Assembly (NCBI RefSeq): GCF_000455325.1
Contig: NZ_HG322952.1
Location: 609,800 to 673,799 of the forward strand
Direction: 5' to 3'
Length of the DNA: 64,000 nt
Origin: Mycolicibacterium septicum DSM 44393
GTDB lineage: Bacteria > Actinomycetota > Actinomycetes > Mycobacteriales > Mycobacteriaceae
Shown: positions 45,525 to 54,673 of the stretch, in pieces
Position numbering within the stretch: the stretch's first letter is position 1
How the letters are laid out: each line of letters starts with the position of its first letter
Notes under the pieces: model-generated
Database searches by the model: none
What the model was told of the DNA's origin: nothing
Seen by the model: the letters and a program-made list of their open reading frames with translations, nothing else
Translations under genes and position numbers: made by a program

Positions 45525-45992
45525 ATGGGCATGGAAGGGTCGGTCACGGTGCGGATGTCCGCGCCGGCGGACCGCATCTGGGATCTCATCTCCGATGTAC
45601 GCAACACCGGAAAGTTCTCGCCGGAGGTGATGGAAGCCGAGTGGCTCCGCGGTGCGACCGGTCCCGCACTGGGCGCCCGGTTCCGCGGGCACGTGAAGCG
45701 CAACGAGATCGGTCCCGTCTACTGGACCACCTGCAAGGTGACGGCCTGCGAGCCCGGGCGTGAGTTCGGCTTCGCCGTCCTGGCCGGCGACCGAGCCGTC
45801 AACACCTGGCACTACCGATTGACACCGGTGGGAACCGAGACCGACGTCACCGAATCCTTCCGGATGCCCCCGGGAGCTTTCACCGCCGTGTTCTCGCTGA
45901 TCGGCGGCCAGCTCCGTCGGCGCCGCAATGTCCGCGACATGCGCAAGACGCTGGAACGGATCAAGGCCGTGGTGGAGACCGAAGAGCAGTAG
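45525..45992 (+). CDS. SRPBCC (START-like) family protein
   Basis: A 155-residue protein with the SRPBCC fold: SVTVRMSAPADRIWDLISDV begins the sheet, and a long C-terminal helix (RNVRDMRKTLERIKAVV) closes it. The family binds hydrophobic ligands such as lipids or polyketides, or acts as a cyclase. AGGAGGCAGACGTA before ATG 45525 is a good ribosome binding site. Its role here is unknown. The exported repeat protein ends 153 bp upstream and a glycosyltransferase gene is convergent. Confidence 0.88.
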   Translation: MGMEGSVTVRMSAPADRIWDLISDVRNTGKFSPEVMEAEWLRGATGPALGARFRGHVKRNEIGPVYWTTCKVTACEPGREFGFAVLAGDRAVNTWHYRLTPVGTETDVTESFRMPPGAFTAVFSLIGGQLRRRRNVRDMRKTLERIKAVVETEEQ

Positions 45993-46023
45993 CCACCGCA
46001 CGTGAGGGACTGTCGCACGCCGA

Positions 46024-47171
46024 TCAGGAACGGGCTGTGACACCCAGCACCGCGTCGGCGATCCTGGCCCGGAAGGCCTCCGGCGAGAACGCCGCGGCGT
46101 GGTCGGCGATGACGCGTGGTGGGTAGTCGGCAGGATCGAAATCGCGCATCACCGAAGCAAAGCGGTCGATGACGTCGGCATCGGGGCCCGGCGGTATGTG
46201 TTCACCGGTCACGCCGGGCAGCACGGTGTCGAGCGCCCCTCCCGTACCGAGGGCCAGCACCGGTGTGCCGCAGGCCATCGCCTCGACCGGGACGATCCCG
46301 AAGTCTTCCACGCCCGGCATCAACAGTGCCCGGCATCGGCGGTACATATCTTTCAGGACTTCATCGGAGGCGGCGCCCAGAAAGGTGGTCTCCGGCCCGG
46401 CGATGGCCTCGAGTTCCTCCCGAAATCGCCCTTCTCCCAAGATGACCAGCCGATCTCCGGAGCGTTGGGCAGCGCGGATGGCGAGGTCCGGCCGCTTGTA
46501 GGGCACGAGCCGGCCGGCGAACAGGTAGAAGTCCTCGCGGGGGGCCGAAGGCTCAGGGGTGAAGCGGTCGGTGCGCACCGGCGGATGGACGACGCTCGCC
46601 GGCAGGCCCCACCAGTCCCGGATCCGCGCCGCGACGGCCTGCGAGTTGGCGATCACGTGCGACAAACGCGGGGCGGCCCGAAGTTCACCTCGTCGCGCCA
46701 GACCACCGAGGGCCGACAGGGCCAACCGCCCGGCCCGGCTGGCCATTTCATGGTCACGGAACGTCCGGTCCCAGGCCCACCTGGCCGGGCTGTGCACGTA
46801 GGCGACGACGGGCGCGTCGGTGGCCAGCGCCGCCTGGGTCGCAAAGGCGTGATGACTGACCAGGACGACATCGACGTCATCGCGCAGCGGCAAGCCGCGA
46901 AAAGCCTGCGGCATCAAAGGAAGCAGCGGAGCGTGCGATGCTCGTCCGGTCGCGGAGTAGATCCGGTCGAGCCACGTCCCGGAAATGGGTGTGTCGGTGT
47001 CGGCCTCGCTCCGGCCTGCCGCGTGCATCACCTTCTGCCGGCATGCGGGTTCGGTGATCGGCACGAAAACCTTGCATCGGACCAGGTCTTCATGAACTCG
47101 GCGACCACGAGCTCGGAGCCGCCGAACTCGGTGAAGCGCTCGTGGACGATGGCCACGCGCGGTGACGACAT
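46024..47171 (-). pseudogene. GT4 glycosyltransferase gene with a one-base frameshift
   Basis: ATG 47171, with GGAGA at 47179-47183, opens MSSPRVAIVHERFTEFGGSE, a typical GT4 N-terminus. The frame is lost near 47064-47075, and the rest (PITEPACRQKVMHAAG... to RSLGVTARS-like end) continues in another frame to 46024. The C-terminal half is intact: FAGRLVPYKRPDLAIRAA and the nucleotide-sugar motif GVEDFGIVPVEAMACGTPV. A missing base in the AAGG run explains the shift. It may be a real mutation or an assembly error. It is the last gene of the leftward polysaccharide operon. Confidence 0.8.
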
Positions 47172-47182
47172 GGGTATTTCTC

Positions 47183-47761
47183 CTAGCATCCAGGGGTCAG
47201 GAGGGCCTTCGCGTAGCCGGCCGACTGGCGGATGTACATCCACGACCAGAAGGCGGGCCCGGAAGCCGTCGGGCTGGCGACCATGGTGATGTCCCCGTCG
47301 AAGCACTTACCGACGATGTAGCGAGCGCGCGAAACATGGGGGGTGTAGGTGATGACGATGATGTGCCGCCAGCCGTGTTTTTCTGCTTCGGCGCGGATCT
47401 CGTACGCCTCGCCCTCGGTGGTCCACGGGTCGGGGATGAAGCACTTCACGGTGAAGTCGAAGTGTCCCTGGCAGTACTTGTCCATCTTGCGGTCGTCGGC
47501 ACCGGTCGACCGCGAGATCAACAGGTACGGGGCGTATCCCTGCTGGGCCAGGTCCAACCCGAGGTCGAAACGCTCATAAGGGGTGCCGCCCAGAACCACG
47601 ATGGCATCGGCGTGGCGCAACGGGTCGGTTTGCGGATGCTGGTACACCTTCCAGCCGAGGCCGATCAGGCCGGCGAGCATCGCGCAGACCACCACCATCG
47701 CCATCCAGGCCCGTGTTCGCCCGCGCGGCTTGTCAGCTGTCACTTCAGGTTCAGAGATCAT
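47183..47761 (-). CDS. YdcF/DUF218-family membrane-anchored protein
   Basis: A 192-residue protein with one N-terminal helix (about 20-40) and a DUF218 domain: ADAIVVLGGTPYERFDLGL at about 51-69, then TTEGEAYEIR and IIVITYTPHVSRARYI. YdcF/SanA-type proteins are linked to cell-envelope synthesis, with no clear reaction. Its stop lies 11 bp before the glycosyltransferase start, and it overlaps the CgeB-like gene end by 11 bp, so it is part of the polysaccharide operon. Confidence 0.87.
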   Translation of the reverse strand: MISEPEVTADKPRGRTRAWMAMVVVCAMLAGLIGLGWKVYQHPQTDPLRHADAIVVLGGTPYERFDLGLDLAQQGYAPYLLISRSTGADDRKMDKYCQGHFDFTVKCFIPDPWTTEGEAYEIRAEAEKHGWRHIIVITYTPHVSRARYIVGKCFDGDITMVASPTASGPAFWSWMYIRQSAGYAKALLTPGC

Positions 47762-48752
47762 CGACGATCTCCCTTGCCCGGTCCACGTACCGATGCGCTT
47801 CCCCGGTCACCCGCCGGTGTCCGGCCACGGCGATCCGTTTGGCCTGCTCGGGGTCCCTGGCACAGCGCTGCACTATGTCGCGAAGTTCCTCTTCACCGGA
47901 GAACAGCAGGCATTCGGCGCCCTCGGTGAGGAGCTCGGCGTGCTCGTCAGTACGTTCGCCGACGAAAAGGCCACCGGTCGCGGGTATCTCGAAGGTTCGG
48001 CAGGTGTGGGTATCGCGGTTGTCCGAGTTGAGCAGAACCAGGTTCGCGGTGATCGACGACACGGCTGCGGCGAAGTGATCGCCGTAGACCGCACCGCCGA
48101 CGGTGGCACCGGTGGCCCGCAGTTCGGGTTTACGCCGCCAGCCCGGTCCGCGAACCAGCAGCTTCTCGCCATGTTCCTTTCCGAGTCGGGTGATGAGCCC
48201 GGCGCGGTCGGGGCGTTGGGCTCCGACGAACCCGACGAGGTATTGCCTCGCACCACGTTTGGCGCACGGACGGTGCCACGCCGGGTCATAGGCACTGCGG
48301 ACGAACTTCACCCGGCGCGCGCCCCTGGCCTGCAACTCGGGCACGTTGTGCCGTTTGGTGGTGACGACGAGGTCCCAAGCGGCCTCGTGAGCCAGATAGT
48401 CGGGCGTGGTGTTGTACGGGTTGCCCACGTCGTCGGGGCTGTAGTGCACGCGCACCGGCGCCGGGACACTGAGCAGCCGCTCCTGGTCCAGATGAATGCC
48501 CTTGAAGGTGAACAACATGTCGGGCTTGAATTCCTGTGCCGCAGATTCGATCTGCCGATGCGCATCGGCAAGCGGCCACGGGGCGCGGTTGCCCGCCGCC
48601 TTCGAGTAGACCCATGACGGCGAGAGCCGCGGGGGCAGGGTGACCGGCGTGGTGTCGATGACGACCACGTCGTGCCCGGCCTGCCGGAATCCGTCGGCCA
48701 GTGAGCGCGCGTTGCTGCCCACCCAGTCATCGCCGATGTACAGGATCTTCAT
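47751..48752 (-). CDS. CgeB-like glycosyltransferase
   Basis: A 333-residue glycosyltransferase from ATG 48752 (MKILYIGDDWVGSNA), which has GGGAG at good spacing; the GTG at 48761 is an alternative. The C-terminal half has HTCRTFEIPATGGLFVGERTDEH, the mark of the CgeB/DUF3880-type GT-B enzymes, and LFSGEEELRDIV. It probably adds a sugar to a lipid-linked glycan. It overlaps the flippase gene upstream (26 bp) and the YdcF gene downstream (11 bp). Confidence 0.87.
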   Translation of the reverse strand: MKILYIGDDWVGSNARSLADGFRQAGHDVVVIDTTPVTLPPRLSPSWVYSKAAGNRAPWPLADAHRQIESAAQEFKPDMLFTFKGIHLDQERLLSVPAPVRVHYSPDDVGNPYNTTPDYLAHEAAWDLVVTTKRHNVPELQARGARRVKFVRSAYDPAWHRPCAKRGARQYLVGFVGAQRPDRAGLITRLGKEHGEKLLVRGPGWRRKPELRATGATVGGAVYGDHFAAAVSSITANLVLLNSDNRDTHTCRTFEIPATGGLFVGERTDEHAELLTEGAECLLFSGEEELRDIVQRCARDPEQAKRIAVAGHRRVTGEAHRYVDRAREIVDDL

Positions 48753-50088
48753 CGCAGGCACTCCCTTCTGTTGTCAGGACGGGCCGTCGCTCCCGGCGGA
48801 CCAGGTGTCGCATCCGGGCCAGATACCAGCAGGCGACGCCGAATTCGGCGCCGATCGTGCCGCCGATGAGGGCCCACACCGAGTGGGTCCAGGAGGCGGT
48901 GAGCAGACCTGCGGCCGACGCGGCGGTGCCCACGATCGAGGCGATGAGAATGCCGTGGGTGTCCTGCCGGACGGGCAGCAGCGCGGTGCTGATGTACGAG
49001 CTGATGGTGCTGGCCGGCAGGATGATCAGCTCGGCCCGCAGCAGGCTCACGGCCGGCGCGAATTCGCTGCCGAAGATGACGTGAACGATCGGCGCCGCAC
49101 ACACCCACAGGACTGTCGCGGCAAACGCTGCCACTGCGACACTGGCCCACAGCCCCCGCACGCCGTGCCGCCAGAACTGTTCGTGGCCGCTGCGACGTGC
49201 CATGCGGGGCAACAGAACCAGGCCGATCATGTCGAGCAGCGACTGCATCGCCCGCACCAGCCGATCGCCCGCCGAGTAGAGGCCCAGAGAGACGGCGTCC
49301 AGCAGGCCCGAGTAGACCGCGGGTGCGCCCTGCCCGTAACCGGTGGTCAAAACCCGCGAAGTCACGATCGGCCAGCTCGTGCGCAGGATCTGGCCCGGTG
49401 CCTGCGGCCGGATCACGGGACCGAAATGCCGGTGGCTGTCCCACCACGTGCCGGCGACGGTCAGGATGGAGGAGACCAGCAGACACCACATCGCCGTCGT
49501 CGCGTGGCGGGAATGCGGCAGCAGCGCGATCAGGAGCACCAGATAGACGATCCGGCCGCTGCCCTGATACAGCGCCGATGCGACGAAGCGGCCCTGCCCG
49601 ATGAGCAGCCAGTCGTCGGAGGTGGACCAGAGGCCGCCGGCGAACAACCCGAGCAGGATCATGTGGACATGTGGCGGCACCCCGGCCACCCAGCCCGCGG
49701 TGTACGCCAACCCGAGCACCGTGAGGGTGATCAGGCGCAGCGCCAGGTAATCCGCACGGAGCTGCTGGAGTTTCTCTGGGGCATCGCGCAACTCCGGCAC
49801 CCGGGCGGCCAGAAACGGTGTCATGCCGAGATCGACAAGGATCGAGCCGAAGAAGTAGGCCGCCATTCCGACAGCCAGCAGGCCCATTCCCGCCGGACCC
49901 AGGACTCGGGCCAGCAGCGGCACCGTGATCAAGGTCGTCAGGTACTGCCCGTACTTACCGAACACGACGGCGCCGAAATCCCTGGCCAGCCGCATCAGCC
50001 GCGGGGCCAGGGGGTACTGCTCGACACGCTCTCGAATGGCTCTACGCACAGCGCCGGTTCCTCGCCGGGTTCCTCGCGGCCAGGACAT
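48727..50088 (-). CDS. Wzx-type polysaccharide flippase (MOP superfamily)
   Basis: A membrane protein of 453 residues, or 440 if it starts at GTG 50049, with twelve or more helices. The first helical block begins FGAVVFGKYGQYLTTLITVPLLARVLG, the usual opening of Wzx/RfbX O-antigen translocases, and a LYSAGDRLVRAMQSL segment lies in the middle. It should move an undecaprenyl- or decaprenyl-linked oligosaccharide across the membrane. It is surrounded by glycosyltransferases, which fits a Wzy-type pathway, but no polymerase (Wzy) is obvious. Confidence 0.85.
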   Translation of the reverse strand: MSWPRGTRRGTGAVRRAIRERVEQYPLAPRLMRLARDFGAVVFGKYGQYLTTLITVPLLARVLGPAGMGLLAVGMAAYFFGSILVDLGMTPFLAARVPELRDAPEKLQQLRADYLALRLITLTVLGLAYTAGWVAGVPPHVHMILLGLFAGGLWSTSDDWLLIGQGRFVASALYQGSGRIVYLVLLIALLPHSRHATTAMWCLLVSSILTVAGTWWDSHRHFGPVIRPQAPGQILRTSWPIVTSRVLTTGYGQGAPAVYSGLLDAVSLGLYSAGDRLVRAMQSLLDMIGLVLLPRMARRSGHEQFWRHGVRGLWASVAVAAFAATVLWVCAAPIVHVIFGSEFAPAVSLLRAELIILPASTISSYISTALLPVRQDTHGILIASIVGTAASAAGLLTASWTHSVWALIGGTIGAEFGVACWYLARMRHLVRRERRPVLTTEGSACDEDPVHRR

Positions 50089-51253
50089 CCGAGAGGAAGC
50101 TCGCCACGGTTCGTGCGGAATCGGCGACGTCGAACTGCTGGGCCCGCAATTGGCCGGCGTCGGCCAGACGGGTTCGCAACTGCGGATCGGCGATGAGCCG
50201 GTCCAGCGCGGCGGTCAGGCCGGCGGTGTCGCCGGCGTCGACGAGGAGGCCGTTGACGCCGGGTTCGACCGTCTCCGCCGGGCCGCCGGGCCGGGTGGCG
50301 ATCACCGCGCACCCCGCATGCAGCCCCTCCACGACCACCTGCCCGAAGGGTTCGGCGATCACCGAGCAGTGCACCAGAATGTCTGCGTCGAACAGTATTT
50401 CGGTGGGGTCGTCGACGTGCCCCGTGAAGATCACGGGAAGGTCCAGTTCCCTTGCCAGGCCCGCCACTTCCTCCTGGAAGGGCTCCTCACCGAAGAATGT
50501 GCCGCCCACCAGGTACACCTCGCGCGGCCGAATCGTCGTCCCCGACAATGCCCGGAGGAAGACATCCTGCCCCTTCCACGGCGTCACCCGCCCGACGAGG
50601 GCGATGACGGTGTCCGGGCCGGGTCGCTGAGGCTGCCGCTGCCCGTCCGTTGGCCGGCTGAAATCGAGACCCGGATAGGCGACCACTGCCCGGCGACGCC
50701 ACTTGAGCAGGGTGCCTGCCGTCGACCGGCTGTTGGCGATGTAGCCCGTCGTCACCATCCACCCGAGCATTCTGATCACGAAAGCCAGTGCACGGCCGAA
50801 ATACTCGGCCGAGACGCGGTCGTGCACCTGCCAGATCAGCGGAATCCGAACCCTGGTGGCGGCCACGGCCGACATGATCAGGGCCTTCGTGCTGCCGGCC
50901 ACCAGGATGTCCGCGCCAAGGTCGCGCGCGGTTGCCCCGAGCGACCACCCGACGCGCACCAGCGCCGCGGCGCCGGTGAGACGCCGGAACCACCCGGAGC
51001 CGTGGATGGTCATGCCGCGGCTGTCAAAGTCATTGGCCAGCACTGAGGTCGGGATGCCGTGCGCACGCATCCTGTCGGCCATCGGCCCGTCTTCGGTGAA
51101 GATGGCCGACGGCTGGACCACGGGATCGCCGCCCGCAGCCGGCACCTGCGATGCCCGCAATGCCGTCAGCAGTCGCAACGTCGCCAGCTCCGCCCCGGAC
51201 GGGGCTGCGGTGTGTGCGACGAAGACCGCCCGGATCGGCTGCTGTTCGGTCAT
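50042..51253 (-). CDS. GT4 glycosyltransferase
   Basis: From ATG 51253 the protein has 403 residues; longer readings upstream are antisense to the neighbouring gene. N-terminal PIRAVFVAHTAAPSGAELATLRLL and C-terminal AEPFGQVVVEGLHAGCAVIATRPGG show the GT-B retaining family 4, with the Glu pair that binds the sugar nucleotide. IALVGRVTPWKGQDVFLRAL precedes it. It extends a lipid-linked glycan. It overlaps the upstream GT4 gene by 4 bp (ATGA) and the flippase gene at its end. Confidence 0.9.
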   Translation of the reverse strand: MTEQQPIRAVFVAHTAAPSGAELATLRLLTALRASQVPAAGGDPVVQPSAIFTEDGPMADRMRAHGIPTSVLANDFDSRGMTIHGSGWFRRLTGAAALVRVGWSLGATARDLGADILVAGSTKALIMSAVAATRVRIPLIWQVHDRVSAEYFGRALAFVIRMLGWMVTTGYIANSRSTAGTLLKWRRRAVVAYPGLDFSRPTDGQRQPQRPGPDTVIALVGRVTPWKGQDVFLRALSGTTIRPREVYLVGGTFFGEEPFQEEVAGLARELDLPVIFTGHVDDPTEILFDADILVHCSVIAEPFGQVVVEGLHAGCAVIATRPGGPAETVEPGVNGLLVDAGDTAGLTAALDRLIADPQLRTRLADAGQLRAQQFDVADSARTVASFLSDVLAARNPARNRRCA

Positions 51254-52374
51254 GCGACCAACTCGGAATACAACGAGAGATGACGCTGCGCCGCGGCGGC
51301 CCAGGAGAAGGATTCGGCGTGCGCGCGACAGCTCAGCGGGCTGGGCAGGGCACCGTCGAGTGCCGAGACCAGACGTGCCGCAAGCGCTTCGGTGTTGTCC
51401 GCGGGCACGATCAGGGACGGGTCCAGTCCCCGGACCGCGTCGGGTAGGCCGCCGCAGTCGGTCACCACGGCCGGTCGGCCCGCCGCCAAGGACTCGAGGG
51501 CGATCAGGCCGAAGCCCTCCAATGTGATCGTCGGCACCACCGTCAGCTCGGCGAGCGAGTACCACCGGGTCAAGGCCGAATCGTCGATGCAACCGAGGAA
51601 TTCGACGTTGTGGTCGAGCCCGGCCGACACCGCCTGCCGGCGAAGCTCGTTCTCCGCGGTGCCGGTTCCCACGATGACGAGGCGAGCGTCGGGGTGGGCG
51701 GCCACGACGGTGGGCCAGGCCTCGATGAGGCGGTGAATTCCCATGCGGTGCTCGAGCCGCCGCACACACAGCACGATTCGCCGGTCGCCGGGCGGGTCCG
51801 TCTCGACCGACGGGTTGAACCGGTCGAGATCGACGCCGGGCGGGATGACCTCGATGCGGTCTGCGGGGATCCGGTAGTCATCGACGAGCACGTCGCGAAA
51901 GTGGCTCGACAGCACGACGAATCGTTGCGCTCCGGCGTAGCGGATCCGCTCGACCAGAAATTTGGCGCGGGCGCGCAGTTCGGTGGCGCCGGCGAACCTG
52001 CTCTCCGCGGCCCACGGGCCGTGGAAATGCACGACCAGGCGATGATGGCCGGCACCGACAGCGGCCGGGCCGTACAAGCAGAAGTGACGATCGATGATGC
52101 CGGGCTCTTGCAGCCCCGACCGGTCGCTGAACGCGGCGGCCACGCGTGACCACGTCGAACCACCCACGGCTCCCCAGGACCGACCACCGATCGGAGGGTC
52201 GCCGAAGGCGGCGGCCGAGAGATCGATGTCGTCTTCGGCGCGCAGCGCGGCGAACAGATCGGTGAAATACCGATTCAGTCCTCCCGGCAGCGCGGTGAAC
52301 CACTCCGATCCGGTCATGTGCACTCTGGTGGAAACCACTATCTGAGCCTTTGCTGTGTGGCGGCTGGACGACAC
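51250..52374 (-). CDS. GT4 glycosyltransferase, first gene of the leftward polysaccharide operon
   Basis: A 374-residue GT-B enzyme starting at GTG 52374. Early motifs include GGLNRYFTDLFAALRA. The acceptor-to-donor link has VLCVRRLEHRMGIHRLIEAW, and the donor site has LEGFGLIALESLAAGRPAVV. It is read first from the long regulatory region and is translationally coupled to the next GT4 gene. The donor sugar and product are unknown. Codon use is normal for the window. Confidence 0.9.
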   Translation of the reverse strand: MSSSRHTAKAQIVVSTRVHMTGSEWFTALPGGLNRYFTDLFAALRAEDDIDLSAAAFGDPPIGGRSWGAVGGSTWSRVAAAFSDRSGLQEPGIIDRHFCLYGPAAVGAGHHRLVVHFHGPWAAESRFAGATELRARAKFLVERIRYAGAQRFVVLSSHFRDVLVDDYRIPADRIEVIPPGVDLDRFNPSVETDPPGDRRIVLCVRRLEHRMGIHRLIEAWPTVVAAHPDARLVIVGTGTAENELRRQAVSAGLDHNVEFLGCIDDSALTRWYSLAELTVVPTITLEGFGLIALESLAAGRPAVVTDCGGLPDAVRGLDPSLIVPADNTEALAARLVSALDGALPSPLSCRAHAESFSWAAAAQRHLSLYSELVA

Positions 52375-53147
52375 GTCGAAACTGACACTCGAAGTCGGAC
52401 CCAGCCGGTGACGCCGATGCGGCGAGCGGGCGGCGGGGCTGAGGCCCCGCGTTCGGCAGGCATGGGCAACGGTGTCGGCGTGCCGCAGCGCGCGACGGCG
52501 CCGCGAACGACGGCGCCCCGATTGCTACCGCCCTGCGCAGGGCGTCTTGCCAAACGAATAAGTTTCTCCTGAGAAATTGATTTCATCACCGAGATACAAA
52601 CGTTATATGCGGTACCGGGGTGCGTTCGGTACGGAACCTCCCAGGTTCAGGGGTTTATGCTGCCCAACCCTCTGACGTCGGCCTGATCAGAAAGTCACGT
52701 TACCTGAAACGTCTGCCAGAGAGTTCTCGCCCGAAACGGATCCCCGATCGGCATTCCCGCCCCGCAACTCGATACATACCCGATATACCGCCAGGTCACG
52801 CCTGACATCGCCGACCCCGGAGAAGCGAGCGTTCGAGGCTTCGATGAAAGCGCTCTAGCTGCAGATTTGATGCCGACACCTGCGGCGGGTCGGCACTCGA
52901 GGCGCGGATGCAGGGTTTGCGTCCGCGCACAGCAGATGGCATAACTTGAAGAAGCACCTTGTCCGGGGTCATTGCATATTGCGTCAGGGACGAACGCCAT
53001 TGAATGCAGTGACCCATATCACTTCGGTCGGTTTATGACTGCACGCAGAACACGACCAGAAAGCGAATTGAACCGGGATTTTTGCAGGTCATCGAGGTAA
53101 ATCATCCGCTATGGCTACGGACGTATCGAACGGGGTCGAATACACCG
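52375..53147. other. Non-coding 0.77-kb divergent regulatory region of the polysaccharide locus
   Basis: No open frame here has coding-type composition or a ribosome binding site. Base composition is clearly less GC-rich than the flanks. It holds several symmetric elements: GCGGGGC-TGAG-GCCCCGC (52433-52450), CGCCCTGCGCAGGGCG (52529-52544), TTTCTC-CT-GAGAAA (52563-52576), GAACCT-CCC-AGGTTC (52634-52648) and a CRP-type site at 53009. Promoters for both operons must lie here. Confidence 0.7.
53009..53022. promoter_or_regulatory. CRP-type site
   Basis: GTGA-CCCATA-TCAC matches the GTGAnnnnnnTCAC core of mycobacterial CRP-family sites. It is 126 bp upstream of the predicted sugar-transferase start, or 60 bp upstream if the TTG at 53082 is used. 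Confidence 0.55.
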
Positions 53148-54641
53148 ATGGTAGTGAGAACTGTCACCAGCGAAGACACCAGCAAAAGAATTGAGCAGGA
53201 CGCCGGTCCACGCGTGAGCAGGTTGGTATCGCTGTACCGCCGATGGACGGTGATGGCCGACCTGGTCATCATCTCTTTGAGCTCGATCGCCGCCCTACTG
53301 GTGGTCCGGCAGTGGTTGCCAGAGGTACTGACTCTGAGCGACCGGCACGTGCTGACCTTGGCCTTGGTCGCGTTGGCCTGGTTTGCTGCATTGTCGATCC
53401 GGAACGTGGCGCCCGAGAACGTGCTGCGCACCCACGTGCATGAACTGCAGATGGTCGTCGGCGTGACGGTGCCGTTGTTCGGCGTCGTGGTCGCCGCCTA
53501 CATCGTCCAGCACTTCATCCCGCACATGCACGGCGTCTTGTACTTCGACGGCATGGACCTGCGGCATCTCGCCGTCGCGATCCCGCTGGGAGTCGTCGGC
53601 ACCGTCGGCGCTCGATACCTCCTGCTGCAACGGGTCAAGGGGGCCTCCGGCGGGAGAACCCCGGTGTTGTTGGCCGGCGGTCACGAAGCCGTGCAGGCCA
53701 TGGCCACCGCGATCCGGTACTACCGACGCGACAGGTTCGAGATCGTCGGCGCCTGCACCGCAGGGGCTCCCGGGCGCGTCGGGCAGGAAATCGGAATCGG
53801 TGATCAGAAGGTTCCGGTGGTCGGCGATGAGCGCTACATCCTTGAGGCGGCACGGAAGACCGGGGCGCAACTCGTCGCCGCGTCGTCAACCGACCGTCTC
53901 GGACCCGAAGAGTTGGGTGACCTGGCAACAGATCTCGAACGTGCCGATGTCGACCTGGCCGTCGCCATCGAGACTCCCGACGCAACCGATCCTTCCGCGC
54001 GCATGCTGATCCTCGAGATCCTGGCTCCGGGCTATCGCCGCGCCCGCTCGATGTCGAAAAGGGTCTTCGACATCGTCTTCGCCGCGGTGGCCATCGCCGC
54101 CACCGCACCGGCGATGGCCGTGATCGCCGCGGCCATCAAGCTGACCAGTCCGGGTCCGGTCTTCTACATCTCCGAGCGGATCGGTTTGAACGGCGTGCCT
54201 TTCCGGATGGTCAAGTTCCGAAGCATGCGCAGCGGAGCTGACCGCGACACCGCCGGGATGATCGCGTCGACAGACAGCACTCCGGTCTTTTTCAAGGTGA
54301 AGTCGGACCCGCGGGTCACTCCGGTCGGGGCGTTCATCCGCAAGTACAGCCTCGATGAACTGCCGCAGTTCTTCAACGTGCTGGGGGGCACCATGAGCGT
54401 TGTCGGCCCCAGACCACAGGTTCAGCGCGAGGTCGATGCGTACGACGCGACCATGCGGCGCCGGCTGCTGGTGAAGCCCGGCGTAACCGGTCAGTGGCAG
54501 GTGAGTGGCCGATCGAACTTGTCGCCCGCCGAGTCGATCAAGCACGACGTGTCCTACGTCAACAACTGCTCGATACGCCTCGACGTCAGCATCGTCGCCA
54601 AGACAGTTCGCGCGGTGGTGCGCGGCGAGGGTGCCTACTGA
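53148..54641 (+). CDS. Polyprenyl-phosphate sugar-1-phosphate transferase (initiating enzyme)
   Basis: Starts polysaccharide assembly by placing a sugar phosphate on the lipid carrier. From ATG 53148 it has 497 residues; a TTG at 53082 would add 22. Four N-terminal membrane helices and a Rossmann-like middle domain are followed by one more helix in KRVFDIVFAAVAIAA and the C-terminal bacterial sugar transferase domain. The latter has FRMVKFRSM, the SLDELPQFFNVLGG motif and GPRPQVQREV. It is the first gene rightward of the regulatory region, so it probably supplies the substrate chain to the leftward glycosyltransferases. Confidence 0.93.
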   Translation: MVVRTVTSEDTSKRIEQDAGPRVSRLVSLYRRWTVMADLVIISLSSIAALLVVRQWLPEVLTLSDRHVLTLALVALAWFAALSIRNVAPENVLRTHVHELQMVVGVTVPLFGVVVAAYIVQHFIPHMHGVLYFDGMDLRHLAVAIPLGVVGTVGARYLLLQRVKGASGGRTPVLLAGGHEAVQAMATAIRYYRRDRFEIVGACTAGAPGRVGQEIGIGDQKVPVVGDERYILEAARKTGAQLVAASSTDRLGPEELGDLATDLERADVDLAVAIETPDATDPSARMLILEILAPGYRRARSMSKRVFDIVFAAVAIAATAPAMAVIAAAIKLTSPGPVFYISERIGLNGVPFRMVKFRSMRSGADRDTAGMIASTDSTPVFFKVKSDPRVTPVGAFIRKYSLDELPQFFNVLGGTMSVVGPRPQVQREVDAYDATMRRRLLVKPGVTGQWQVSGRSNLSPAESIKHDVSYVNNCSIRLDVSIVAKTVRAVVRGEGAY

Positions 54642-54673
54642 CCTCGGTCGACCTGGCGAGACGGGATATACGG

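Noticed and set aside
48640..50196. 518-codon plus-strand frame opposite the flippase gene
   Set aside because: Shadow of a real membrane protein gene; no homology or ribosome binding site.
52620..52805. Small ORFs in the polysaccharide control region
   Set aside because: No ribosome binding site and no coding-type codon bias.
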